Notes: generated by a model from the letters alone, not told the origin. Shown: positions 12,844 to 21,619, numbered from the stretch's first letter. The stretch: DNA of 64,000 nt from Modestobacter excelsi (GCF_005930495.1 NZ_SJEX01000006.1:59366-123365), one strand, 5' to 3'. A program made the numbers and translations.

Positions 12844-14834
12844 CCGTGAGCACGCCAGTGACCAGCCCCACCCCTGACCTCGTCTTCGCCGCCTTCTGCA
12901 CCGCCGGCCTCTGGCCGGGGCTGGGCAAACGGACGGCGGCCGACCTGCCCGCCGCCGGGATCACCACCCCCGAGGACGTCTCCGCCGACCGGCTGCAGAA
13001 GCTGCCGCGGGTGGGCCGGCAGCGCGCCGAGCGGCTGTTCAGCTCCTTCCTGGCCGCGCAGCCGACCTACGACGTCGTCGAGCTGCTGGTCACCGCCGGG
13101 CTCAACCCCCGGCTGGCCGCCAACTCCGCCGACGCCCTCGGCCCGGACGCCGCCCGCCGGCTGCGCGACGACCCGTGGGCGCTGCTGGGGCTGACCGGGG
13201 TGACCCTGGCCGACGCCGACCGGCTGGCGGTCAACGTGCTCCCCGGCGCCGACCGGCAGGACACCCGCCGCGGCCGGGCCGTGGTCGGGCTGACCCTGCG
13301 CACGGCCACCCGGGACGGGCACACCGTGCTGCCGGCCGACCTGGTGGTGGCGGCGCTGCGGGCCGAGCAGATCGACGACCCGGCGGCGGCGATCGTGGCC
13401 GCCGTCGAGGGCGGTGACGTGCTCGAACACGCAGAAGGACCTCGGTCCCCCCTCCGCTCGCAAGCTCGCGAGGGAACCCTGACCGAGGCCGGAGACGCGG
13501 AATCCGACCTCGACGAAGAACCGCAGGTGCGGGCGCTGTCGCTGGCCCGGTACGGGATGGCCGAGGAGGCGGTAGCGGAGAACGTGCACCGGCTGGTGGC
13601 CACCAGCGAGCGGATCGCCGACCCCGCCTCGGTCCGGTCGGTGGCCAAGGGCCTGGACCCGGCCCAGCAGGCCGCCGTCGCCGGGGTGCTGGGCGCCGGG
13701 GTCTCGCTGCTCACCGGCGGCCCGGGCACCGGGAAGAGCCGCACCGTCGCCTCCCTGGTCCAGCTGCTGCAGGCCAAGGGCACCGAGGTGGCGCTGGCGG
13801 CGCCCACCGGCCGGGCGGCCAAGCGGCTCGAGGAGCTGACCGACCACCCAGCGGTGACGGTGCACCGCCTCCTCGGCGCGCAGGGCACCACCGGCGGGTT
13901 CTCCCGCAACGAGGAGTGGCCGCTGGACGCCGACGTGGTCGTGGTCGACGAGGCCTCGATGCTCGACGTCGAGCTGACCGCCGCGCTGCTGGAGGCGTGC
14001 AAGGACGGTACCCACCTGCTGCTGGTCGGCGACCCCGCGCAGCTGCCCTCCATCGGCCCGGGGCACGTGCTCGGCGACCTGATCGACTCCGGGGCGGTGC
14101 CGGTCACCGAGCTGACCACGCTGCACCGGCAGGCCGCCGGTGGCGCGATCGCCCGGCTGGCCACCGGCGTCCGGGGCGGTGAGCTGGTGCAGGTCGAGTC
14201 CCCCGACCGGGAGGTGGTCATCGTGCCGGCCACCGGCAGCGCGGAGGCCGCCAAGCGGGTGGTCCAGCTGGTGACCGACTCGATCCCGCGGGCGCTGGGC
14301 ATCGACCCGGCCACCGTGCAGGTGGTGACGCCGGTGCACCGCGGGCCGGCCGGCACCATCGAGCTGAACAAGGCGCTGAAGGAGAAGCTCAACCCCGGCA
14401 CCGGCACGGTGTTCGGCTTCGACGTCGGCGACCGGGTGGTGGCCACCGCCAACCACCTGGACATCGAGCCGATCGGCTTCGCCAACGGCGAGGTCGGGGT
14501 GGTCACCGGCACCGGCGAGGGCTCGCTGAGCATCGACTTCAGCTCCGGGCCGGTGACCGTGACCGGCACCGCGCTGTCGGACCTGCGGCACGGCTGGGCG
14601 ATCACGGTGCACCGCGCACAGGGCTCGGAGTGGCCCGGTGTCGTGGTGGTGCTGCCCCCGGAGGCGGGCGGGATGCTGTCCCGGCCGCTGGTCTACACCG
14701 CGCTGACCCGCGCGCAGCGGCACCTGTCGATCGTGCACGCCAGCGGCGCGGCGCTGGCCCGGGCGGTGCGGGAGGTCGACGTCCGGCCCCGGCGCACCCG
14801 GCTGGCCGGGCTGCTCGCCGAGCTGGCCGACTGA
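12840..14834 (+). CDS. RecD-like ATP-dependent DNA helicase (RecD2 type)
   Basis: A 664-residue SF1B helicase. Helix-hairpin-helix-type regions occupy roughly residues 20-110 (GKRTAADLPAAG, LQKLPRVGRQRAERLF). Walker A GGPGTGKSRT lies near residue 298, Walker B is VVVVDEASMLD, motif III is LVGDPAQLPSIG, and the C-terminal motif VI region is HRAQGSEWPGVVVV and LVYTALTRAQ. RecD2-type enzymes unwind 5' to 3'. GTG 12840 overlaps the reductase stop. Residues around 199-220 are encoded by an inserted copy of the dispersed hairpin repeat that keeps the frame open. Confidence 0.88.
   Translation: MTVSTPVTSPTPDLVFAAFCTAGLWPGLGKRTAADLPAAGITTPEDVSADRLQKLPRVGRQRAERLFSSFLAAQPTYDVVELLVTAGLNPRLAANSADALGPDAARRLRDDPWALLGLTGVTLADADRLAVNVLPGADRQDTRRGRAVVGLTLRTATRDGHTVLPADLVVAALRAEQIDDPAAAIVAAVEGGDVLEHAEGPRSPLRSQAREGTLTEAGDAESDLDEEPQVRALSLARYGMAEEAVAENVHRLVATSERIADPASVRSVAKGLDPAQQAAVAGVLGAGVSLLTGGPGTGKSRTVASLVQLLQAKGTEVALAAPTGRAAKRLEELTDHPAVTVHRLLGAQGTTGGFSRNEEWPLDADVVVVDEASMLDVELTAALLEACKDGTHLLLVGDPAQLPSIGPGHVLGDLIDSGAVPVTELTTLHRQAAGGAIARLATGVRGGELVQVESPDREVVIVPATGSAEAAKRVVQLVTDSIPRALGIDPATVQVVTPVHRGPAGTIELNKALKEKLNPGTGTVFGFDVGDRVVATANHLDIEPIGFANGEVGVVTGTGEGSLSIDFSSGPVTVTGTALSDLRHGWAITVHRAQGSEWPGVVVVLPPEAGGMLSRPLVYTALTRAQRHLSIVHASGAALARAVREVDVRPRRTRLAGLLAELAD
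13435..13490. repeat. Dispersed hairpin repeat, copy C, inside the helicase gene
   Basis: Outer arms CCTCGGTC and GACCGAGG form a perfect stem around the shared centre CTCCGCTCGCAAGCTCGCG. The element sits in frame in the helicase gene and encodes a low-complexity linker between the N-terminal and motor regions. Confidence 0.6.
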
Positions 14835-14889
14835 CCCAGCGTGTCGCGCGTCGCGTTTGCCGGGTTGATCTTGAGGGAACCGTCGTGCC

Positions 14890-15156
14890 ATGGGCATCAT
14901 CGGCTTCCTCGTGTTCGGGCTGATCGTCGGCGCGCTCGCGCGCCTCATCAAGCCCGGTAGGCAGAACCTCAGCATCCTCATGACGCTCGTGCTGGGCGTC
15001 GTCGGCTCGCTGATCGGCGGGCTGGTCGCCAGCGCGCTGGGCACCGGCGACTTCGGCGAGCTGAACATCCTGGGCGCGATCGTGGCGATCATCGCCGCGG
15101 TGCTGCTGATCGGCGTCGCCGAGGGCGTCAGCGGTGGCCGGCGCTCCGTGCGCTGA
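14890..15156 (+). CDS. GlsB/YeaQ/YmgE family membrane protein
   Basis: An 88-residue protein of the transglycosylase-associated (YmgE) family with three membrane segments: residues 2-20, 28-50 and 60-80. The family signature is GFLVFGLIVGALARLIKPG. Members are often stress-induced; their biochemical role is unclear. ATG 14890 is the only sensible start. It is a single-gene unit between the helicase and the convergent DUF2470 gene. Confidence 0.88.
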   Translation: MGIIGFLVFGLIVGALARLIKPGRQNLSILMTLVLGVVGSLIGGLVASALGTGDFGELNILGAIVAIIAAVLLIGVAEGVSGGRRSVR

Positions 15157-15201
15157 CCACCCCCTCCCGCTCGTCCCCTGCCCGGGGCGCTGACCGCGTC
15201 G

Positions 15202-15993
15202 TCAGCGCTCCGGGCAGACGCGTCTCGCGGCGCACATCAGCCGGTGCACCGCGGCCCCCAGCTGGTCGGGGTCGCTGACCGGCTCGGCGAAGGGCACCCG
15301 GACGTCGGCGTGCCCGCAGCGCTGCTCGATGCGCAGCCGGAAGCCGTACCGGTCCAGTCCGAGCGGGCGCACCACGTCGTCCGTCGTCACCCTGCGCAGC
15401 ACCTGGGTCCGCAGCAGCGCCAGCTCCTCCGGGTGGGCGACGTCCAGGTGCTGCAGCGCGGCGGCCTCCAGGCCGACCAGCGGGTCGGCGGTGGCGGCGA
15501 GGTAGTCCTCCGGGTCCACCTCGGTGACCGTGCCGCACTCCCCCAGCACCACCTCCGCCAGGTCCAGCGACAGCAGGGTCGTGCCGCGGCCGACGTCCAG
15601 CAGCGCACCCACCGGGGCGACCTCGGCGAAGGCCACCGCGGCCGCCCGCGCGTCGGGCCCGGGCACCGGCGTGAGCCAGCCGGAGAGCCAGACCTGCGCC
15701 CGCACCGGCTCGCGCAGCGGCACCGGCGCGTGGTCGGTGACCAGCAGCAGCGCGGCCAGGTCGCCGTCGGCGCTGTGCGCGACGGCGGTGCACACGTCGC
15801 CGTCGGTCGGCACCACGAGCAGCACCCGGCCGTCCGCCGTCGTGGCGTGGCCGAGCACCCGGCTGCCGTCGATGCCGGCGGCGCAGACCGCGGCCGCCGG
15901 CCGGGCGGCGACGGTGCGGGCGCGCTCGGCCACCGTGGGCCGCAGGGCGCTGGGGACAGGACCGGGGACGGCGGGACGGGGCGTTCGTGTCAT
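15202..15993 (-). CDS. DUF2470 family protein (heme/iron-utilisation related)
   Basis: A 263-residue protein. Residues 20-170 resemble pyridoxamine-oxidase-like split-barrel proteins; the C-terminal part (EPVSDPDQLGAAVHRLMCAARRVC) is the DUF2470 domain found at the end of heme-utilisation proteins. An IdeR/DtxR-type box covers its promoter, so iron repression is expected. It is divergent from rpsD across 68 bases. A heme-degradation or heme-binding role is inferred from family and regulation, not shown. Confidence 0.78.
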   Translation of the reverse strand: MTRTPRPAVPGPVPSALRPTVAERARTVAARPAAAVCAAGIDGSRVLGHATTADGRVLLVVPTDGDVCTAVAHSADGDLAALLLVTDHAPVPLREPVRAQVWLSGWLTPVPGPDARAAAVAFAEVAPVGALLDVGRGTTLLSLDLAEVVLGECGTVTEVDPEDYLAATADPLVGLEAAALQHLDVAHPEELALLRTQVLRRVTTDDVVRPLGLDRYGFRLRIEQRCGHADVRVPFAEPVSDPDQLGAAVHRLMCAARRVCPER

Positions 15994-16029
15994 GCAGCAC
16001 TCCGGGGTCGGGACGTCGCGTCGTCGGGG

Positions 16030-16048
16030 TAAGGTGAGCCTAACCGAA
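16030..16048. promoter_or_regulatory. IdeR/DtxR-type iron box between DUF2470 gene and rpsD
   Basis: TAAGGTGAGCCTAACCGAA, read on the minus strand, matches 16 of 19 positions of the IdeR/DtxR consensus (TTAGGTTAGGCTAACCTAA). It contains TAGGCT, a likely -10 for the DUF2470 gene, and TAAGGT, a likely -10 for rpsD, so a bound repressor could block both promoters. Confidence 0.7.
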
Positions 16049-16061
16049 CTCGGAGGCCCGT

Positions 16062-16667
16062 GTGAACAACTCCCGACCCAAGGTCCGGCGCAGTCGCGCG
16101 CTGGGCATCCCGCTCACCCCCAAGGACGTCCGCTACTTCGAGCGGCGCCCGTACCCGCCGGGTGAGCACGGGCGCAAGCGCAAGAACACCAGCGACTACA
16201 AGACGCGGCTGCTGGAGAAGCAGCGGCTGCGCGCGCAGTACGACATCAGCGAGACCCAGCTGCGCTCGGCGTTCGACCGGGCCCGGCGCAGTGGCGGCAA
16301 GACCGGCGAGGAGCTGATCACCCACCAGCTGGAGTCCCGGCTGGACGCCACGGTGCTGCGGGCCGGGTTCGCCCGGACGATCTACCAGGCGCGGCAGACC
16401 GTCAGCCACCAGCACGTGACCGTCAACGGCACGCGGGTCGACCGGCCCAGCTACCAGGTCCAGCCCTACGACGTGGTGGAGATCGCCGAGCGCAGCAGGG
16501 CCAAGGCCCCGTTCCAGGTGGCCGCCTCGGGCGCGCACGGCACGGCACCGGCCTACCTGGAGGTCTCGCTGCCCCAGCTGCGTTGCGTGGTGGCCCGCCG
16601 GCCGCGGCGCGACGAGGTGCCGGTGGTCTGCGAGGAGCAGCTGGTCGTGGAGTACTACTCCCGCTGA
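16062..16667 (+). CDS. rpsD: 30S ribosomal protein S4
   Basis: Primary 16S rRNA-binding protein that nucleates small-subunit assembly. The 201-residue sequence resembles the stand-alone Streptomyces type, with RPKVRRSRALGIPLTPK at the N-terminus, RPYPPGEHGRKRK and the S4 RNA-binding domain (LDATVLRAGFARTIYQARQ). It has no N-terminal zinc-binding cysteines. GTG 16062 follows GGAGG at 16052-16056. It stands alone, divergent from an iron-regulated gene. A strong hairpin ends it. Confidence 0.95.
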   Translation: MNNSRPKVRRSRALGIPLTPKDVRYFERRPYPPGEHGRKRKNTSDYKTRLLEKQRLRAQYDISETQLRSAFDRARRSGGKTGEELITHQLESRLDATVLRAGFARTIYQARQTVSHQHVTVNGTRVDRPSYQVQPYDVVEIAERSRAKAPFQVAASGAHGTAPAYLEVSLPQLRCVVARRPRRDEVPVVCEEQLVVEYYSR

Positions 16668-16673
16668 CGTGCA

Positions 16674-16701
16674 GCCGGCGCCCTGCGCTCAGGGCGCCGG
16701 C
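16674..16701 (+). terminator. rpsD terminator hairpin
   Basis: A perfect 11-base-pair stem, GCCGGCGCCCT and AGGGCGCCGGC, with the six-base loop GCGCTC, seven bases after the rpsD stop codon. Confidence 0.8.
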
Positions 16702-17074
16702 GGGCCGCCGTTCCGCCTGAGGACCTGACCGTCCGCCCCCCTGTCGTCAGCCGGCGGAGCTGACGCCGGTCAGAACACCGCCGTCGTCACTGCTGGCTGT
16801 GTTCCCTTTGTAGGAGTCGTTGCATCGTTGGGGATAACGGTTGTGTCAGCAGCGGAGCCGTTACGCCGGAGGCGCGGATGCCCGGCAGAGCCGACGCTGC
16901 ACGCGCCGGCGTCCTCACGCAGTCGGGCCGGGCGCGTCCGGGTCGGCGACGATGCCTCCCCTGAGCACGGAGATGATCATGGCGCGCCGCTCGGCGTCTA
17001 CACGGGCAGGCCCCTGCGAGCACGACTCGCGTGCGGAACGCATCCAGATGGCGGGTCGGCGACGAAGGCCTGTC

Positions 17075-17247
17075 GTGGCCGATCATCGGGGCATGCCCGG
17101 TGCTCGGACGCCGCCGTCCTGCTGCCCCTGACCCTGGCGCTGGCCGGTTGCTCGTCCGCCGCACACCGTCGCTGCCGACCCCGGCTCCGATCGGGCCAGC
17201 TGGGCAGCCGGGCGACCGGCGAGCTGCAGCTGATCGACCCCCGATGA
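17075..17247 (+). pseudogene. Possible decayed lipoprotein gene
   Basis: The only gene-like signal in the 575-base gap after the rpsD terminator. One frame reads LLPLTLALAGCSSA, a convincing lipoprotein signal with lipobox, and ends in TGELQLIDPR before a stop at 17245. The proline/alanine-rich part expected after the lipobox lies in another frame, and no start codon with ribosome-binding site precedes it. I read it as a truncated, frameshifted remnant; chance similarity is possible. The rest of 16702-17276 shows nothing recognisable. Confidence 0.3.
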
Positions 17248-17276
17248 GTCCTGCGGTCCGGCAGGGTCTCCCGGAC

Positions 17277-17690
17277 ATGGACCCCGTCACGTCGACCGCC
17301 GCCCTCGTCGAGGGCCTGGCCGTCGTCACCCTGTTCACCGAGGACCTGCCTGCGACCCGGGCGTTCTACGCCGAGGTGCTGGGCCTGCCGCTGGAGTTCG
17401 AGGACGCCCACTCCGCGGTCCTCAGTACCGGCAGCGCGCTCCTCAACCTGCTGCGGGTCGAGGTGGCCGACGAGCTGGTCACGCCGGCGACCGTCGGCGG
17501 TCCGGGCCGGGGTGCCCGGGCGCTGTTCACCACCCGCGTCGCCGACGTCGACGCCACCGCCGCCGAGCTCACCCGCCGCGGGGTCGTCCTGCTGAACGGT
17601 CCGCTGAACCGGCCCTGGGGCCCGCGCACCGCGGCCTTCGCCGACCCGGCCGGCAACGTGTGGGAGATCGCCGGGCCGGCCACGGGCTGA
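17277..17690 (+). CDS. VOC family protein (glyoxalase/bleomycin-resistance fold)
   Basis: A 137-residue protein with paired beta-alpha-beta-beta-beta modules: LAVVTLFTEDLPATRAFYAEVLGLPLEF in the first half and FTTRVADVDATAAELTRRGV followed by AAFADPAGNVWEIAGP in the second. The C-terminal glutamate of WEIAGP is a typical metal ligand. The enzymatic role is undetermined, as VOC proteins range from lyases to resistance proteins. ATG 17277 gives a full-length domain; longer upstream extensions are not conserved in style. Confidence 0.85.
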   Translation: MDPVTSTAALVEGLAVVTLFTEDLPATRAFYAEVLGLPLEFEDAHSAVLSTGSALLNLLRVEVADELVTPATVGGPGRGARALFTTRVADVDATAAELTRRGVVLLNGPLNRPWGPRTAAFADPAGNVWEIAGPATG

Positions 17691-17699
17691 CCCGGCTCG

Positions 17700-17954
17700 T
17701 CAGTCCCGGACGTCGTCCTCGTCGGCGGGCACCGCAGCCTGCTGCTCGAGGACGTCGTACTCGTCGGCCTCCGGGTCACCCGCCCGCAGCCCCCCGGCGC
17801 TGCCCGGGACCGCCGACAACTGCTGCTCGATGCCGTCGGCCTCGGGGACGTCGTCGGCCGGCGGGGCCACCTCGTCGGCGAGCTCGGGCACGGGCGGGGT
17901 CTCCGGCTGCTGCTGCTCCTGGCGGTCGGCGTCGGTCGCTTCGGGGTCGGTCAT
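17700..17954 (-). CDS. Small acidic protein of unknown function
   Basis: An 84-residue, strongly acidic and glutamine/proline-rich protein (ADRQEQQQPETPPVPELADE). It has no cysteines, no membrane segment and no recognisable domain and is probably disordered. ATG 17954 is preceded by GGAGGAGC at good spacing, which is the main evidence that it is translated. It is convergent with the VOC gene. Confidence 0.6.
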   Translation of the reverse strand: MTDPEATDADRQEQQQPETPPVPELADEVAPPADDVPEADGIEQQLSAVPGSAGGLRAGDPEADEYDVLEQQAAVPADEDDVRD

Positions 17955-18081
17955 GGAGTGCTCCTCCGGGTCGGCTGGGCTGCTGGACAGCCTGCCCGGG
18001 TCGAGCGCCCGTGACACCCACGAGGGACGCCGCGCTGACCACCACGTGACCGGAACGCGTCCGGCAGGCACAATCGGGCGG

Positions 18082-18285
18082 GTGTCAGCACCCGGCGAGT
18101 ACGAGTACGCCCCGCTGCGCATCCCGGCGGGCACCTCGCGCTCGGCCGCCGCGCAGCTCATGAGCTTGCAGTCCGACACCGGCGGCTGGGAACTGGCCCG
18201 CCTCCAGTTGCACGCCGACGGCACCCGCAAGGTGATCATGCGGCGCCGGATGCGGCTGTCCTACCTGCCCGGCCCCATGATCTGA
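18082..18285 (+). CDS. DUF5703 family small protein
   Basis: A 67-residue protein, VSAPGEYEYAPLRIPAGTSR followed by WELARLQLHADGTRKVIMRRRM, typical of the DUF5703 family seen in actinobacteria; no function is known. GTG 18082 lies seven bases behind CACAAT (18069-18074), so the gene is probably leaderless. It is convergent with the quinone reductase gene. Confidence 0.75.
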   Translation: MSAPGEYEYAPLRIPAGTSRSAAAQLMSLQSDTGGWELARLQLHADGTRKVIMRRRMRLSYLPGPMI

Positions 18286-18297
18286 CGCCCGCGGCCG

Positions 18298-19254
18298 TCA
18301 GGGCTTCAGGACGACCTTGCCGACGGTGCTGCGGTCGGCGATCGCGGCCATCGCCTGCGGCAGCTCGGCCAGCGGCAGCGTCTGCCCGATGAGCGGGGCG
18401 ATCGTGCCGTCGGCGAAGAGCGTGCACAGCTCCTCGTGGACCTGCCCGAACAGCGCCGGGTCGTGCTTGCGGTACAGCCCCCAGTGCAGCCCGACGATGC
18501 TGTAGTTCTTCACCAGCGCGTGGTTGACCGGCGCCTGCGGGATGGTGCCGCTGGTGAACCCGACGACGACCAGCCGGCCCTCGAAGGCGATGACCTTGCG
18601 GGACTTGTCGAACACCTCGCCGCCGACCGGGTCGTAGACGACGTCGGCGCCGTGGCCCTCGGTGATCTCCTTGACCAGCGGCACGAAGTCCTGCGCGGTG
18701 TAGTCGATGACGTGGTCGGCGCCCAGCTGCCGGCAGACCTCGGTCTTGCGCTCCCCGCCGGCGGTGGCGATCACCTTCGCCCCCGCCGCCTTGCCCAGCT
18801 GGATGGCCGCCGAGCCCACGCCGCCTGCGCCGGCGTGCACCAGCAGCCACTCCCCCGCCTGCAGGGTGGCGCGCCGGTGCAGCCCGACGTAGCCGGTCTG
18901 GTAGGTCAGGTGCAGCGACGCCGCCTGCTCGTCCGACATCCCGTCGGGGACCGGGAACGCCGCGGCGGCGTCCATCAGCGCGTACTCGGCGAACCCGCCG
19001 GGCCCGCCGGACGGTGAGCCGAGCACCCGCTGACCGGTCCCGACGACCTCGCCGCACAGCTCGACGCCCGGGGTGAACGGCAGCGGCGGGCGCTCCTGGT
19101 ACTGGCCCAGGGTCATCAGCACGTCGGGGAAGTTCAGCCCCGCCGCCCGGACCTCCACCAGCAGCTGGCCGTCGCCCGGCGTCGGCTGGTCGACCTCGTC
19201 GAGGGACATGACCTCGGCTGGGTCGCCGAGGGAGTGGACTTGCCATGCACGCAT
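18298..19254 (-). CDS. NADPH:quinone reductase family oxidoreductase
   Basis: A 318-residue medium-chain dehydrogenase/reductase of the zeta-crystallin/quinone oxidoreductase type. The GroES-like domain (residues 1-125, AAGLNFPDVLMTLGQY) is followed by a Rossmann domain with HAGAGGVGSAAIQLGKAAGA. It lacks the zinc-ligand cysteines and glutamates of alcohol dehydrogenases, so it should be zinc-independent. It is third in a minus-strand run after the M20 peptidase and SDR genes, with 45 bases to the SDR. The substrate is unknown. Confidence 0.88.
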   Translation of the reverse strand: MRAWQVHSLGDPAEVMSLDEVDQPTPGDGQLLVEVRAAGLNFPDVLMTLGQYQERPPLPFTPGVELCGEVVGTGQRVLGSPSGGPGGFAEYALMDAAAAFPVPDGMSDEQAASLHLTYQTGYVGLHRRATLQAGEWLLVHAGAGGVGSAAIQLGKAAGAKVIATAGGERKTEVCRQLGADHVIDYTAQDFVPLVKEITEGHGADVVYDPVGGEVFDKSRKVIAFEGRLVVVGFTSGTIPQAPVNHALVKNYSIVGLHWGLYRKHDPALFGQVHEELCTLFADGTIAPLIGQTLPLAELPQAMAAIADRSTVGKVVLKP

Positions 19255-19299
19255 GGCGCCGACCCTGCCAGAACACCGGTGACCGGGGTCACCCGACCC

Positions 19300-20100
19300 T
19301 CAGCGCATCGACGGCGGCAGCAGCGCCTGCGGGACGGCGGCGGTCTCACCGCTCGCCGTCCGGGCCGCCGGGACGCCCTTGAACTTGTACGGGATCGCCC
19401 CGACGCCGGGCTGGACGACGTAGGCGGCACCCGGCTCGGCGCCCGCCCATGCGGCCAGCATGGCCGAGGCGACCTCGTCGGCGGAGAGGACCGGGAAGTC
19501 GGCGGCGGCGAACTCGTCGCGCAGCGGGTCGATGATCGCGGTGTCGGCGAAGCCCGGGCAGATCGCGGACATGGTGATCCCGTCGCCGACCAGCCGCGGC
19601 GCCAGGGACCGGACGAAGGCGATCGCGCCGCCCTTGGCCACGCTGTAGCCGGGGTCGGTGGCGACCGGGGCCAGCCCGGCCAGCGACGCCGTCACCACGA
19701 TCGAGCCGCCACCGGCGCGCCGCAGGGCCGGCAGCGCGGCCTCGGTGCCGTAGACGACGCCGAACAGGTCGACGTCGACCACGTGCAGGAACTCGTCGAC
19801 GTCCAGGGCGTCGCGGCTGTTGCCGGCGATGCCGGCGTTGAGGAACGCGGCGTCCAGCCGGCCGTGCTCGGCCTCGACCGAGGCGACGACGGCGGCGTTG
19901 GCGGCCCGGTCGGTGACGTCGAGGCCGACGAAGGAGGCGCCCAGGCCGTCGGCGGTCCGCCGGTTGGCCTCGCTGTCCAGGTCGGCGAGGACGACGGTCA
20001 CCTCCCGCTCGCGCAGCAGGGTGGCGAGGGCGCGACCGAAGCCGCCGGTCCCGCCGGTGATCAGGGCGACGCTGCCCGGGGCGATCGTGGTGTCGGTCAC
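19300..20100 (-). CDS. Short-chain dehydrogenase/reductase
   Basis: A 266-residue classical SDR. The cofactor motif TGGTGGFGR is near residue 16, NAGIAG marks the central strand and the catalytic YSVAK motif is near residue 154. VLADLDSE after beta strand 2 suggests NAD(H) preference. It starts 19 bases after the M20 peptidase gene, so they are probably co-transcribed. The substrate is not predictable. Confidence 0.9.
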   Translation of the reverse strand: MTDTTIAPGSVALITGGTGGFGRALATLLREREVTVVLADLDSEANRRTADGLGASFVGLDVTDRAANAAVVASVEAEHGRLDAAFLNAGIAGNSRDALDVDEFLHVVDVDLFGVVYGTEAALPALRRAGGGSIVVTASLAGLAPVATDPGYSVAKGGAIAFVRSLAPRLVGDGITMSAICPGFADTAIIDPLRDEFAAADFPVLSADEVASAMLAAWAGAEPGAAYVVQPGVGAIPYKFKGVPAARTASGETAAVPQALLPPSMR

Positions 20101-20119
20101 CCCTGGATCACACCACGTC

Positions 20120-21448
20120 TCAGACCTGGCGGAGGAAGCGGTCCAGCACCCGGATGCCGAAGTGCAGCGAGTCGACCGCGATCCGCTCGTCGATGCCGTG
20201 GAACAGCGAGGCGAAATCCAGGTCGGCGGGCAGCTTGAGCGGGGAGAAGCCGAAGCAGCGCATGCCCAGGGTCTCGAAGCTCTTGGCGTCGGTGCCGCCG
20301 CTCATGGTGAACGGGACCGGGCGGGCGGCGGCGTCCTCGGCTTTGAGCGCGGCGACCATCAGGTCGACGGTCGGCCCGTCGAACGTCGTCTCGACGGCCT
20401 GGTCGTGGACCAGCCACTCCCGGGTGACACCCTCGCCGATCAGCTCGTCGAGCTGCTCCTCGAACTCCGCCTCCTGCCCGTAGAGGAAGCGGCCGTCGAT
20501 GGTCGCGCTGGCGGTCCCGGGGATGACGTTGGTCTTGTAGCCGGCGTCGAGCATCGTGGGGTTGGCCGTGTTGCGCAGTGCCGCGCCGATCATCCGGCTG
20601 ATGCTGCCCAGCTTCGCGAGCGCCTCCTCCGGGGAGTCGGGGTCGATGTCGATGCCGTAGGCGTCGCTGACCTCGTCCAGGAACTGGCGCATCGGCGGGG
20701 TGACCACGGTGGGCAGCCGGGTGGAGCCGATCCGCGAGACGGCCTGCGCGAGCCGGGTGACGGCGTTGTCGTCGTGGACGAAGGAGCCGTGCCCGGGCCT
20801 GCCACCGGCGGTGAGCTTCAGCCAGGCCAGGCCCTTCTCCGCGGTCTGCACCAGGTAGAGGCGCAGGTCGTCGCGGACGGTGATGCTGAAGCCGCCGACC
20901 TCGCTGATCGCCTCGGTGCAGCCCTCGAACAGGTCGGCGTGGTGGTCGACCATGTAGTGCGCGCCCTTGCGGCCGCCGGCCTCCTCGTCGGCGACGAAGG
21001 CCAGCACGATGTCGCGGTCGGGCTGGACGCCGGTGCGGGCCCAGTCGCGGACCAGCGCGAGGGTCATCGCGTCCATGTCCTTCATGTCGACGGCGCCGCG
21101 GCCCCAGACGTAGCCGTCGCGCTCCTCGCCGCTGAACGGGTGGACGCTCCACTCGGTGGGGTCGGCCGGGACGACGTCCAGGTGGCCGTGCACCAGCAGG
21201 GCCGGTCGGTCGCGGTTGGCGCCCTCGACCCGGGCGACCAGGCTGGCCCGCCCGGGCTCGGACTCGTGGATGACGCTGTCGATGCCGACCTCGTCGAGCT
21301 TGGCCGCGACCCACTCGGCGGCCTTGCGCTCCCCCGCGCTGGTGGCGGTGTCACCGGTGTTCGTGGTGTCGATCCGGATGAGGTCGGACAGCAGCTCCGC
21401 GACCTCGGCCTGGGCACCGGCGAGCGGCGTGGGGTTCGTCTCCGACAT
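20120..21448 (-). CDS. M20/M25/M40 family metallopeptidase
   Basis: A 442-residue di-zinc carboxypeptidase or dipeptidase. The metal ligands are visible: His and Asp in LLVHGHLDVVP, Asp in WGRGAVDMKDMDAM, the catalytic Glu pair in VADEEAGG, and the C-terminal His region GMRCFGFSP preceded by SGGTDAKSF. A dimerisation lid domain occupies about residues 190-320. It is probably cytoplasmic, as no signal peptide is seen. It heads a minus-strand run with an SDR and a quinone reductase, and is the last core gene before the tRNA integration site. Confidence 0.9.
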   Translation of the reverse strand: MSETNPTPLAGAQAEVAELLSDLIRIDTTNTGDTATSAGERKAAEWVAAKLDEVGIDSVIHESEPGRASLVARVEGANRDRPALLVHGHLDVVPADPTEWSVHPFSGEERDGYVWGRGAVDMKDMDAMTLALVRDWARTGVQPDRDIVLAFVADEEAGGRKGAHYMVDHHADLFEGCTEAISEVGGFSITVRDDLRLYLVQTAEKGLAWLKLTAGGRPGHGSFVHDDNAVTRLAQAVSRIGSTRLPTVVTPPMRQFLDEVSDAYGIDIDPDSPEEALAKLGSISRMIGAALRNTANPTMLDAGYKTNVIPGTASATIDGRFLYGQEAEFEEQLDELIGEGVTREWLVHDQAVETTFDGPTVDLMVAALKAEDAAARPVPFTMSGGTDAKSFETLGMRCFGFSPLKLPADLDFASLFHGIDERIAVDSLHFGIRVLDRFLRQV

Positions 21449-21498
21449 GCCGACGATCCTGCCACCGGGGGCTCTGCCGGGCCGCCGGGAGCCTCGGT

Positions 21499-21504
21499 TA
21501 TGCT
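21499..21504 (+). promoter_or_regulatory. -10 box (TATGCT) of the tRNA-Leu gene
   Basis: TATGCT lies 30 bases upstream of the mature tRNA 5' end in the short gap after the divergent M20 gene. Confidence 0.4.
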
Positions 21505-21534
21505 CGTCGAGGCGCTCCGCGGAGCGCCCACCTC

Positions 21535-21619
21535 GTCCGGGTGGCGGAATGGCAGACGCGCTAGCTTGAGGTGCTAGTGCCCTTTATCGGGCGTGGGGGT
21601 TCAAGTCCCCCCTCGGACA
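21535..21619 (+). tRNA. tRNA-Leu (anticodon GAG)
   Basis: An 85-base class II tRNA. Acceptor arms GTCCGGG and CTCGGAC pair with one G-U; the anticodon stem CTAGC/GCTAG holds the loop TTGAGGT with anticodon GAG, reading CUC and CUU. The long variable arm is GCCC/GGGC and the T arm GGGGG TTCAAGT CCCCC. CCA is not encoded. Its 3' end is the apparent attachment site of the islands that follow. Confidence 0.95.

Noticed and set aside
15157..15201. Fourth copy of the hairpin repeat
   Set aside because: Only a short CCACCCCCTCCCGCTCG resemblance, without the paired outer arms.
16062..16667. rpsD as a zinc-starvation paralogue because it lacks N-terminal cysteines
   Set aside because: The sequence resembles the normal stand-alone S4 of Streptomyces, which also lacks them, and the upstream operator looks like an iron box, not a Zur box.
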